Origin: Nocardioides conyzicola | GTDB lineage: Bacteria; Actinomycetota; Actinomycetes; Propionibacteriales; Nocardioidaceae | Length of the DNA: 64,000 bases | NCBI RefSeq assembly: GCF_039543825.1 | Contig: NZ_BAABKM010000002.1 | Coordinates: 1,954,133 to 2,018,132 of the forward strand | Reading direction: 5' to 3' | Shown here: in pieces, positions 23,069 through 30,400 of the stretch | Layout of the letters: every line of letters begins with the position of its first letter | Numbering within the stretch: position 1 is the stretch's first letter | Made by a program: the position numbers and the translations under genes | Notes under the pieces: model-generated | Told to the model about the DNA's origin: nothing | Seen by the model: the letters and a program-made list of their open reading frames with translations, nothing else | Databases searched by the model: none

Positions 23069-25264
23069 ATGAGCACCAGCACCACGGAACAGACCGCGGT
23101 CCAGTACGACCGCGACGCCGACGGCATCGTCACGCTGACCCTCGACGACCCGACCGCCAGCGCCAACACGATGAACGAGCTCTACCTCGAGTCGATGGCC
23201 GCGGCGGTCCAGCGGCTGTACGACGAGCAGGACGACGTCACGGGTGTCGTCATCGCCAGCGCGAAGAAGACCTTCTTCGCCGGCGGCAACCTCAAGAACA
23301 TGGTGACCGCGACCAAGGACGACGCCGGGTCCGTCTTCGCCATGGGCGAGGCCGTGAAGGCCGGGCTGCGCAAGCTCGAGAAGTTCCCGAAGCCCGTCGT
23401 GGCCGCGATCAACGGCGCCGCCCTCGGCGGTGGCTTCGAGATCTGCCTGGCCACCAACCACCGGATCGCGGTCGACGACGACAAGGTGCTCATCGGCCTG
23501 CCCGAGTCGACCCTCGGTCTGCTGCCCGGCGGCGGCGGTGTGACCCGCGTCGTCCGCCTCCTCGGTCTGCAGCAGGGCCTGATGGACGTGCTGCTGCCCG
23601 GCACGCAGTTCAAGCCGAGCGCCGCGAAGGAGAAGGGCCTGGTCGACGAGCTGGTCGCGACCCGCGAGGAGCTGGTCCCGGCCGCGAAGGCGTGGATCAA
23701 GGCCAACCCCGACGAGTCGCAGAACCCGTGGGACAAGCCCGGCTACAAGATGCCCGGCGGCAACCCGAAGTCCCCCGCGATCGCGGCGTTCCTGCCGGCG
23801 TTCCCGGCCCTGCTGCGCAAGCAGACCAAGGGTGCGCTCTACCAGGCGCCGCGGGCGATCCTGTCCGCCGCGGTCGAGGGCGCGTCGGTCGACTTCGAGA
23901 CCGCCTCGCGCATCGAGTCGCGCTACCTGACCAACCTGATCGTCAACCAGGGCTCGAAGAACATGATCCAGGCGTTCTTCTTCGACCTGCAGGCGATCAA
24001 CGCCGGCAAGCTGCGCCCGCAGGGCATCGAGCCCTACAAGGCGGTCAAGGTCGGCGTCCTGGGCGCCGGCATGATGGGCGCCGGCATCGCCTACTCCTGT
24101 GCCCGTGCGGGCATGGAGGTCGTGCTCAAGGACGTCAGCGCCGAGGGCGCGGCCAAGGGCAAGGCCTACTCCGAGTCCCTCAACGCCAAGGCCGTCTCGC
24201 GCGGCAAGCTCACCGAGGAGAAGTCGCAGGCGCTGCTCGACCGCATCACGCCGACCGCCGACCCGGCCGACCTGGCCGGCTGCGACCTGGTGATCGAGGC
24301 GGTCTTCGAGGACCCGGCCCTCAAGCAGCAGGTCTTCGCCGAGATCGCGCCGTACGTCAACGCGGACGCGCTGCTCTGCAGCAACACCTCGACCCTGCCG
24401 ATCACCGAGCTCGCGACCGGCGTGGACCGCCCGGCCGACTTCATCGGTCTGCACTTCTTCTCCCCGGTGGACAAGATGCCGCTGGTCGAGATCATCAAGG
24501 GCAAGGAGACCTCGGACGTCGCCCTCGCCAAGGCGTACGACGTGGTGCAGCAGATCCGCAAGACCCCGATCGTCGTCAACGACAGCCGTGGCTTCTACAC
24601 CTCGCGCGTCATCGGCACGATGGTCAACGAGGGCCTGGCGATGCTCGCCGAGGGCGTGCACCCGGTCAGCATCGAGCGCGCCGGCACCCAGGACGGCTAC
24701 CCGGTCGGCCCGCTCCAGCTCAGCGACGAGCTGAACATGGAGCTGATGGCCAAGATCGGCAAGGCGAGCAAGGACGCGGTCGAGCGCGACGGCGGCACCT
24801 ACACGCCGCACCCGGGCGAGGCGGTTGTCGCGAAGATGATCGAGATCGGTCGTCCGTCGCGGCTCAAGGGCGCGGGCTTCTACGAGTACGTCGACGGCAA
24901 GCGCACCGGCGTCTGGTCGGGCCTGGCCGAGACCTTCCCGGTCGCCGCCGAGTCGATCCCGTTCGCCGACATCAAGGACCGGCTCCTCTTCGTCGAGGCG
25001 ATCGAGACCGCGAAGTGCTTCGAGGAGGGCGTCATCGAGTCGGCCGCCGCGGCCAACATCGGCTCGATCATGGGCATCGGCTTCCCGGCGCTGACCGGCG
25101 GGGCCGCCCAGTTCATGACCGGCTACGAGAACGCCGAGGGCCAGATCGGCCTCGGTGCCTTCGTCGCCCGTGCCGACGAGCTCGCCGAGAAGTACGGCGA
25201 CCGGTTCCGCCCGACGGCGTACCTGCGCGACCTGGCCGCCTCCGGCGGCTCGTTCCCCGCGTAA
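23069..25264 (+). CDS. fadB: fatty acid oxidation complex alpha subunit (enoyl-CoA hydratase / 3-hydroxyacyl-CoA dehydrogenase)
   Basis: 731 residues. The N-terminal crotonase domain (about 10-310) has FFAGGNLKNM, INGAALGGGFEICLA and LPGGGGVTRVVRLLG. The NAD-binding dehydrogenase domain starts near 326 (KVGVLGAGMMGAGIA) and includes SNTSTLPITELA and FFSPVDKMPLVEII. C-terminal dehydrogenase domains follow. The protein hydrates enoyl-CoA and oxidises 3-hydroxyacyl-CoA, delivering 3-ketoacyl-CoA to FadA. An earlier open frame extends into fadA, but ATG 23069 fits the family start and the 31-bp gap. Complete and normal in length. Confidence 0.95.
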   Translation: MSTSTTEQTAVQYDRDADGIVTLTLDDPTASANTMNELYLESMAAAVQRLYDEQDDVTGVVIASAKKTFFAGGNLKNMVTATKDDAGSVFAMGEAVKAGLRKLEKFPKPVVAAINGAALGGGFEICLATNHRIAVDDDKVLIGLPESTLGLLPGGGGVTRVVRLLGLQQGLMDVLLPGTQFKPSAAKEKGLVDELVATREELVPAAKAWIKANPDESQNPWDKPGYKMPGGNPKSPAIAAFLPAFPALLRKQTKGALYQAPRAILSAAVEGASVDFETASRIESRYLTNLIVNQGSKNMIQAFFFDLQAINAGKLRPQGIEPYKAVKVGVLGAGMMGAGIAYSCARAGMEVVLKDVSAEGAAKGKAYSESLNAKAVSRGKLTEEKSQALLDRITPTADPADLAGCDLVIEAVFEDPALKQQVFAEIAPYVNADALLCSNTSTLPITELATGVDRPADFIGLHFFSPVDKMPLVEIIKGKETSDVALAKAYDVVQQIRKTPIVVNDSRGFYTSRVIGTMVNEGLAMLAEGVHPVSIERAGTQDGYPVGPLQLSDELNMELMAKIGKASKDAVERDGGTYTPHPGEAVVAKMIEIGRPSRLKGAGFYEYVDGKRTGVWSGLAETFPVAAESIPFADIKDRLLFVEAIETAKCFEEGVIESAAAANIGSIMGIGFPALTGGAAQFMTGYENAEGQIGLGAFVARADELAEKYGDRFRPTAYLRDLAASGGSFPA

Positions 25265-25276
25265 CCGCCCGCCGCT

Positions 25277-25927
25277 GTGGGGGTCCTGCTGCTGGTCCGG
25301 CACGGTCAGGCGTCGTTCGGCACCGCCGACTACGACGTCCTGTCCGAGACCGGCTGGGAGCAGGGCCGCCTGCTGGGCGGGTGGCTGCGCGAGCGCGGCG
25401 CGGCCCCGACCGCGGTCGTCCGCGGTGGGATGCGCCGCCACCGGGAGACCGCCGAGGTGGCGGGGTGGAGCGCCGAGGTCGACGCCGGCTGGGACGAGTT
25501 CGACCACCTGAGCGTGGTCGCGTCGGACCCGGACGCACCGGCCGGCGACCTCGACCGCCGCGCGTTCCAGCGGGCCTTCGAGCTCGCGACCGCGCGCTGG
25601 ACCTCCGGCGGGCACGACGACGACTACGCCGAGCCGTGGCCGGCGTTCCGGGCCCGGGTCGACGCATCGTTCGCGGCCGCCTGCGCCCGAGCGGGGACGG
25701 GGGAGACCGCTCTGGTCGTGACGTCGGGGGGCCCGATCGCGGCGGTGTGCGCGCGCCTGGTGGACCCGGACGCCGATGACGCGACCTTCGCCCGGCTGTG
25801 GGGACGCTTCAACACCGTGCTGATCAACTCGTCCGTGAGCCGGGTCGTCGTGGGCCCGAGCGGACCCCGGCTGCTCACCTTCAACGAGCACCCCCATCTC
25901 GAAGGCGACGTCCTCACCTACCGCTGA
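25277..25927 (+). CDS. histidine phosphatase (phosphoglycerate-mutase-like) family protein
   Basis: 216 residues starting at GTG 25277. The catalytic RHG motif is at residues 8-10 (LLLVRHGQASFG), and the second conserved His/Glu region is around WDEFDHLS. A late TSGGPIAAVCARL motif follows, where many members have a His; here it is Gly-Gly-Pro, so the second catalytic His is not obvious. The family removes phosphates from metabolites or proteins; the substrate is unknown. It begins 12 bp after fadB and is probably co-transcribed with fadAB, as seen in several actinobacteria. The end is 21 bp before the subtilase start. Confidence 0.82.
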   Translation: MGVLLLVRHGQASFGTADYDVLSETGWEQGRLLGGWLRERGAAPTAVVRGGMRRHRETAEVAGWSAEVDAGWDEFDHLSVVASDPDAPAGDLDRRAFQRAFELATARWTSGGHDDDYAEPWPAFRARVDASFAAACARAGTGETALVVTSGGPIAAVCARLVDPDADDATFARLWGRFNTVLINSSVSRVVVGPSGPRLLTFNEHPHLEGDVLTYR

Positions 25928-25948
25928 CCCCTTGACTAGACCACTTTT

Positions 25949-28900
25949 GTGACCTTGGGTGATGCGGTGACGTTCTCTGGGTGGGCATCGGCCAACAGTT
26001 CACGATCGCGCCGGATCCTCGGCGCCGTATCGACGGGTGCGGTCCTGGCCGCCCTGCTCGCGGGGGTGCCCCTCGAGTCGGCGTCCGCCGCGACCGGCGG
26101 CAGCTCGCCGGGTGTGACCCTGAAGGCCGGCCGGTACGTCGTCATGCTCCGCGAGCCGTCGGCGACCGGGGCCAGCACGGGGACGACCTTCAACGCCCGC
26201 TCGCAGCGGGTGACGGCCTACCGCACGCACCTGCGGCAGACGCACGCCAGCATCGCCAAGCAGTACGGCACCAAGCCGGTCATGGACTTCACGGCCGCGA
26301 CCAACGGCTTCGTCGCCGACCTCACGAAGGCGCAGGCGCTCGACCTGTCGACCGACAAGCGGGTGCTGCTGCTGGAGAAGTCGCAGACGCTCAAGCTCGA
26401 CACCTGGCACACGCCGAAGTTCCTCGGCCTGACCGGCAAGAACGGTGCGTGGACCAAGCACGGCGGCGCGAAGAAGGCCGGCGCCGGTGTGGTCGTCGCC
26501 GACCTGGACAGCGGCATCTGGCCGGAGTCGAAGTCGTTCGCCGGCGAGAAGCTCACGAAGAAGGCCAAGACGCCCTGGGACATCAAGCGCCGGGGCACCT
26601 CGACCCGGATGGAGAAGGCCGACGGCAGCCTCTTCCGCGGTGAGTGCGTGATCGCCGAGAAGTGGGACCGCGACGACTGCAACACCAAGATCATCAGCGC
26701 CCGCTACTACGGCGACAGCTTCTTCCAGTCGGTCCCGCCGGCCGACCTCGCCGCCACCGAGAACGTGTCCCCGCGTGACGGCGGGGGCCACGGCACGCAC
26801 ACGGCGAGCACCGCTGCCGGTGACCCGGTCAAGAACGTGACGACCGAGAAGCGGAAGTTCGGCACGGTCATGGGCATGGCCCCGGCCGCCCGGCTGGCCG
26901 TCTACAAGGTGTGCTGGGAGGCGGCCGACCCCGACAAGAGCGGCTGCAACAACGCCGACTCCATCGCGGCGATCGACCAGGCCGTGATCGACGGTGCCGA
27001 CGTCCTCAACTTCTCCATCGGTGGCGGGGCCAGCCCGACCCTCGACGGCGTCGAGCTCGCCTTCGAGGGCGCGGCCGAGGCCGGCATCTTCGTCTCGGCG
27101 TCCGCCGGCAACTCCGGACCCGGCGCCTCGACCCTCGACCACCCGTCCCCGTGGCTGACCACGGTGGCCGCGTCGACGGCGTACAACTACGAGAACACGG
27201 TCGTGCTCGGCAACGGCAAGAAGCTCGTCGGCGCCTCCATCGCCACCAAGCCCGTCAAGAAGACCAAGGTCGTCGACGCCGCGAAGTCGGCGGCCGCCGG
27301 GGTCGACGCCGACGAGGCCGCGCTCTGCGCCCCGGACTCGCTGGACACGGCGAAGGTGAACGGCAAGATCGTGGTCTGCCTGCGCGGCGTCTACGACCGC
27401 GTCGCCAAGAGCGCCGAGGTCAAGCGGGCCGGCGGCAAGGCCCTGATCCTGATCAACCCCTCGGAGAACAGCCTCGACGCCGACTTCCACGCGGTGCCGA
27501 CGATCCACCTCCCCAACACGGACCAGAAGGCGGTGTTCAACTACCTCGCCGCCGCGGGCGGCAAGGCGACCGCGTCGTTCGTGATCGGCAACCAGACGAA
27601 GACGAAGACGCCGCTGCCGCAGGTGGCCGCGTTCTCCTCGCGCGGCCCGACCCTGGTGTCGGAGGGTGACCTGCTCAAGCCGGACATCTCGGCGCCCGGC
27701 GTCAGCATCCTCGCTGCGGTCGCGCCGCCGTCGAACTCGAACCGCAAGTACGACCTCTACTCCGGTACGTCGATGGCGGCACCGCACATCACCGGTCTCG
27801 CCGCCTTCATGCAGGGCGTGCACCCGAGCTGGACGCCGATGGAGATCAAGTCGGCGATGATGACGACCGCGGTGCCGACGAAGAACGAGAAGGGCAAGGC
27901 GTCCCGCGACGCGCTCGCCCAGGGCGCGGGCCAGGTGACGCCCCGCAAGTTCTTCGACCCGGGCCTCTTCGTGACCTCGGACGCCGCGCAGTGGCGGGGG
28001 TTCATCACCGAGCAGGGGATCGACACCGGCGTACCGGCGCTGGAGCCCAAGCAGGTCAACCAGCCGTCGATGGCCGACGGCGCGGTGACGGCGACGACGT
28101 CGTTCCGTCGCACCTTCCGGTCGACGCGCGCCGGCACGTGGAGCATCAAGTCCGACGTGCCGGGCTTCAAGGTGGCGACCACGCCGAAGAAGCTGCGTGC
28201 GGACCGGCGCGGCGACCTCGTCGACGTGAAGTTCACCTTCACGCGGACCAACGCCAAGCTCGGCAGCTACAGTCAGGGAGCCGTGACGCTGAGCGGTCCC
28301 ACCTCGGTCCGGCTGCCGGTCGCGCTCAAGCCGGTCGCCGTGGCCGCCCCCACCGAGGTCACGGGTTCGGGCACCACGGGGTCGGTCACCGTCCCGCTGA
28401 CCGCCGGCTTCACCGGCGACCTCGACGTCACGGCCCACGGTCTGGCGAAGTCCACCACCGTCACGGACAGTGTCGCCGCCGGCGCCGCGGACTTCCAGTG
28501 CGTGACGGTGACCCCGGGCACCAAGCTGGCGAAGTTCGAGGCCGACGCCGCCGACGCGGACGCGGACATCGACGTCTTCGTCCTCGCCGCCTCGACGTGC
28601 GACACGACGGACCCGAACGGGCAGTTCAGCCTCGTGGGCCAGTCGGCGACCGCGTCGGGTGACGAGGCCGTGACGCTGCTCAATCCCGATGCCGGCACCT
28701 ACGTCATCGAGGTCGACGGCTTCTCGGCCGGCTCGTCGGGCAGCCCGATCGCCTACGACTTCGACTTCTGGGACATCGATGCCGCGGCCACGGCCGGGAA
28801 CCTCACGCCCACGCCCGACCCGGTCCCGGTGCAGGCGAACAAGAAGACATCGGTGAAGGTGGACTGGACCGGGCTCGACCCGGCGTCGCACTACCTGGGC

Positions 28901-28957
28901 TACCTGGCGTACGCCGGCTCGCCCGACCTCACGATGCTGGACGTCACGACGCCGTAG
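25949..28957 (+). CDS. secreted S8 subtilisin-like serine protease with PA domain
   Basis: 1002 residues from GTG 25949 (GTG 25967 is an alternative). The signal peptide has a hydrophobic core VSTGAVLAALLAGV and a cleavage site after ESASA. An inhibitor-I9 propeptide follows (YVVMLRE to VLLLEKSQTLKLD). The catalytic triad is Asp187 (DLDSGIW), His281 (GGHGTHTAS) and Ser608 (SGTSMAAPHITG). Between His and Ser lies a PA insert (CAPDSLDTAKVNGKIVVCLR), the cucumisin-like arrangement. After the catalytic domain are fibronectin-III-like and pre-peptidase-like beta domains rich in Asp/Ala. The enzyme is exported and should degrade extracellular protein. A perfect 16-bp hairpin follows the stop. Confidence 0.93.
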   Translation: MTLGDAVTFSGWASANSSRSRRILGAVSTGAVLAALLAGVPLESASAATGGSSPGVTLKAGRYVVMLREPSATGASTGTTFNARSQRVTAYRTHLRQTHASIAKQYGTKPVMDFTAATNGFVADLTKAQALDLSTDKRVLLLEKSQTLKLDTWHTPKFLGLTGKNGAWTKHGGAKKAGAGVVVADLDSGIWPESKSFAGEKLTKKAKTPWDIKRRGTSTRMEKADGSLFRGECVIAEKWDRDDCNTKIISARYYGDSFFQSVPPADLAATENVSPRDGGGHGTHTASTAAGDPVKNVTTEKRKFGTVMGMAPAARLAVYKVCWEAADPDKSGCNNADSIAAIDQAVIDGADVLNFSIGGGASPTLDGVELAFEGAAEAGIFVSASAGNSGPGASTLDHPSPWLTTVAASTAYNYENTVVLGNGKKLVGASIATKPVKKTKVVDAAKSAAAGVDADEAALCAPDSLDTAKVNGKIVVCLRGVYDRVAKSAEVKRAGGKALILINPSENSLDADFHAVPTIHLPNTDQKAVFNYLAAAGGKATASFVIGNQTKTKTPLPQVAAFSSRGPTLVSEGDLLKPDISAPGVSILAAVAPPSNSNRKYDLYSGTSMAAPHITGLAAFMQGVHPSWTPMEIKSAMMTTAVPTKNEKGKASRDALAQGAGQVTPRKFFDPGLFVTSDAAQWRGFITEQGIDTGVPALEPKQVNQPSMADGAVTATTSFRRTFRSTRAGTWSIKSDVPGFKVATTPKKLRADRRGDLVDVKFTFTRTNAKLGSYSQGAVTLSGPTSVRLPVALKPVAVAAPTEVTGSGTTGSVTVPLTAGFTGDLDVTAHGLAKSTTVTDSVAAGAADFQCVTVTPGTKLAKFEADAADADADIDVFVLAASTCDTTDPNGQFSLVGQSATASGDEAVTLLNPDAGTYVIEVDGFSAGSSGSPIAYDFDFWDIDAAATAGNLTPTPDPVPVQANKKTSVKVDWTGLDPASHYLGYLAYAGSPDLTMLDVTTP

Positions 28958-28968
28958 CCGACGTCGCA

Positions 28969-29003
28969 CCGAGGTCCCGGCGACGTGGTCGCCGGGACCT
29001 CGG
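28969..29003 (+). terminator. perfect 16-bp stem-loop after the subtilase gene
   Basis: Arms 28969-28984 and 28988-29003 are exactly complementary (ccgaggtcccggcgac and its reverse complement) with a 3-base gtg loop, 11 bp after the TAG stop. There is no following T-tract, as is common in actinobacterial terminators. It separates the protease gene from the PadR operon. Confidence 0.88.
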
Positions 29004-29025
29004 CATGTCCGCACCCGGCCGTTGC

Positions 29026-29049
29026 ATACGTGGTATACATACCCGGTAT
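29026..29049. promoter_or_regulatory. double ATAC-N3-GTAT operator before padR
   Basis: Two 11-bp dyads lie 13 bp apart: ATACGTGGTAT at 29026-29036 and ATACCCGGTAT at 29039-29049. They are 42 bp before the PadR ATG. PadR-family repressors bind short AT-containing dyads of this kind, so autoregulation of the padR-ABC operon is likely. The intervening GGTATACAT resembles a -10 element. Confidence 0.65.
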
Positions 29050-29090
29050 CCACTCGCCGCGGGGGCGGGTGCGACGGTCGGGAGGCTGGG

Positions 29091-29681
29091 ATGTCGGTGA
29101 AGCAGGCGCTGCTCGCGCTGCTCGAGGAGGGACCGCGCTACGGCTACCAGCTGCGCGCGCAGTTCGAGCAACGGACCGGGGCGACCTGGCCGCTCAACGT
29201 CGGGCAGGTCTACACGACGCTGACCCGGCTGGAGCGCGACGGGCTGGTCGTGGGCGCCGGCGCCGACGACGAGGGTCACGTGGTCTACCGGATCACCGAG
29301 GCCGGCAGGGGAGAGGTCGCCACCTGGTTCACCACCCCGGTCTCCCGGACGCAGCCGCCGCGCGACGAGCTCGCGATCAAGCTCGCGCTCGCCGTCACGG
29401 TGCCCGGCGTGGACGTGGGCCTGGTGATCCAGCAGCAGCGCTCCGCGTCGATGACCGCGCTCCAGGACTACACGCGCCTCAAGCGCCGCGCCGCCGAGGG
29501 CGCGCAGCCCGAGGACCTGGCCTGGTCGCTGGTGCTCGACTCGCTGGTCTTCTCGACCGAGGCGGAGATCCGCTGGCTCGACCACTGCGAGTCGCGGTTG
29601 CGCCGGGCGCAGCTCGAGCGACCGGAGGTCCTGCTCGACGAGATCCTTGCGGAAGAGGCCGACCAGGAGGCCAACCGGTGA
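29091..29681 (+). CDS. PadR-family transcriptional regulator
   Basis: 196 residues. The N-terminal winged helix is typical: LLALLEEGPRYGYQLRAQFE, then VGQVYTTLTRLERDGLV and a GHVVYRITEAG wing. The C-terminal part (about 110-196) matches the four-helix Vir-type dimerisation region. ATG 29091 follows GGGAGG by about 7 bp, which fixes the start although the frame is open earlier. The stop overlaps the ABC ATPase start (GTGA), so regulator and exporter are one transcript. The likely logic is that a toxic or lipid-like substrate releases PadR from the double operator and the exporter is made. The ligand is unknown. Confidence 0.9.
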   Translation: MSVKQALLALLEEGPRYGYQLRAQFEQRTGATWPLNVGQVYTTLTRLERDGLVVGAGADDEGHVVYRITEAGRGEVATWFTTPVSRTQPPRDELAIKLALAVTVPGVDVGLVIQQQRSASMTALQDYTRLKRRAAEGAQPEDLAWSLVLDSLVFSTEAEIRWLDHCESRLRRAQLERPEVLLDEILAEEADQEANR

Positions 29682-30400
29682 GCGCCGTGCTGCAGCTGAC
29701 CGACGTCACCCGGGTGCACGGGTCGGGCGAGACCGAGGTGCACGCGCTGCGTGCCGTCTCGTTCGCCGCCCACGCCGGTGAGCTGGTGGCGGTCATGGGC
29801 CCCTCCGGATCCGGCAAGTCGACCCTGCTGACCCTGGCCGGCGGCCTCGACGCACCGACGTCGGGCACGGTCCAGGTCGAGGGCGTCGACCTCGCCGGGC
29901 TCGGCAACACCGGCCGCGCGCGGATGCGGCGTACGTCGATCGGCTACGTCTTCCAGGACTTCAACCTGATCCCGGCGCTGACCGCGGCCGAGAACGTCGC
30001 GCTGCCGGCCGAGCTCGACGGGGCCGGCGCGCGAGCGGCGCGCACCGCGGCGCGGGCGGCGCTCGAGGAGGTCGGCATCGGCGACCTCTGGGACCGCTTC
30101 CCCGACAACATGTCCGGCGGTCAGCAGCAGCGCGTCGCGATCGCCCGGGCCGTCGTCGGGGAGCGGCGGCTGATCCTCGCCGACGAGCCGACCGGCGCGC
30201 TCGACACCGAGACCGGCGAGGAGATCCTCCGCCTGCTGCGGGCCCGCTGCGACGCCGGCGCGGCCGGCGTCCTGGTGACCCACGAGGCCCGGCACGCCGC
30301 CTGGGCCGACCGCGTGGTCTTCCTGCGGGACGGCGTCGTCGTCGACGAGACCGGATCCGACCGGGCCGACGTGCTGCTCGACTCGGGCTCCTCGCGATGA
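29678..30400 (+). CDS. ABC transporter ATP-binding protein (LolD/MacB type)
   Basis: 240 residues. Walker A GPSGSGKST at 41-49, Q-loop in YVFQDFNLIPALTAAENV, signature MSGGQQQRVAIARA near 145, Walker B LILADEPTGALD, and switch His in VLVTHEARHA. This is the class that pairs with FtsX/MacB-like permeases. The GTG start overlaps the padR stop and its own stop overlaps the permease start (ATGA), a tight regulator-ATPase-permease unit. It probably powers extrusion of a substrate from the membrane rather than bulk transport through a channel. Confidence 0.93.
   Translation: MSAVLQLTDVTRVHGSGETEVHALRAVSFAAHAGELVAVMGPSGSGKSTLLTLAGGLDAPTSGTVQVEGVDLAGLGNTGRARMRRTSIGYVFQDFNLIPALTAAENVALPAELDGAGARAARTAARAALEEVGIGDLWDRFPDNMSGGQQQRVAIARAVVGERRLILADEPTGALDTETGEEILRLLRARCDAGAAGVLVTHEARHAAWADRVVFLRDGVVVDETGSDRADVLLDSGSSR

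Noticed and set aside
22874..25897. A 1007-codon open frame on the minus strand.
   Set aside because: It is the complement of fadB and the phosphatase gene, with long Arg/Gly/Val/Glu runs and no motif; high GC suppresses stops in antisense frames.
26000..29053. A 1017-codon minus-strand open frame.
   Set aside because: Antisense shadow of the subtilase gene, which has a complete triad and signal peptide.
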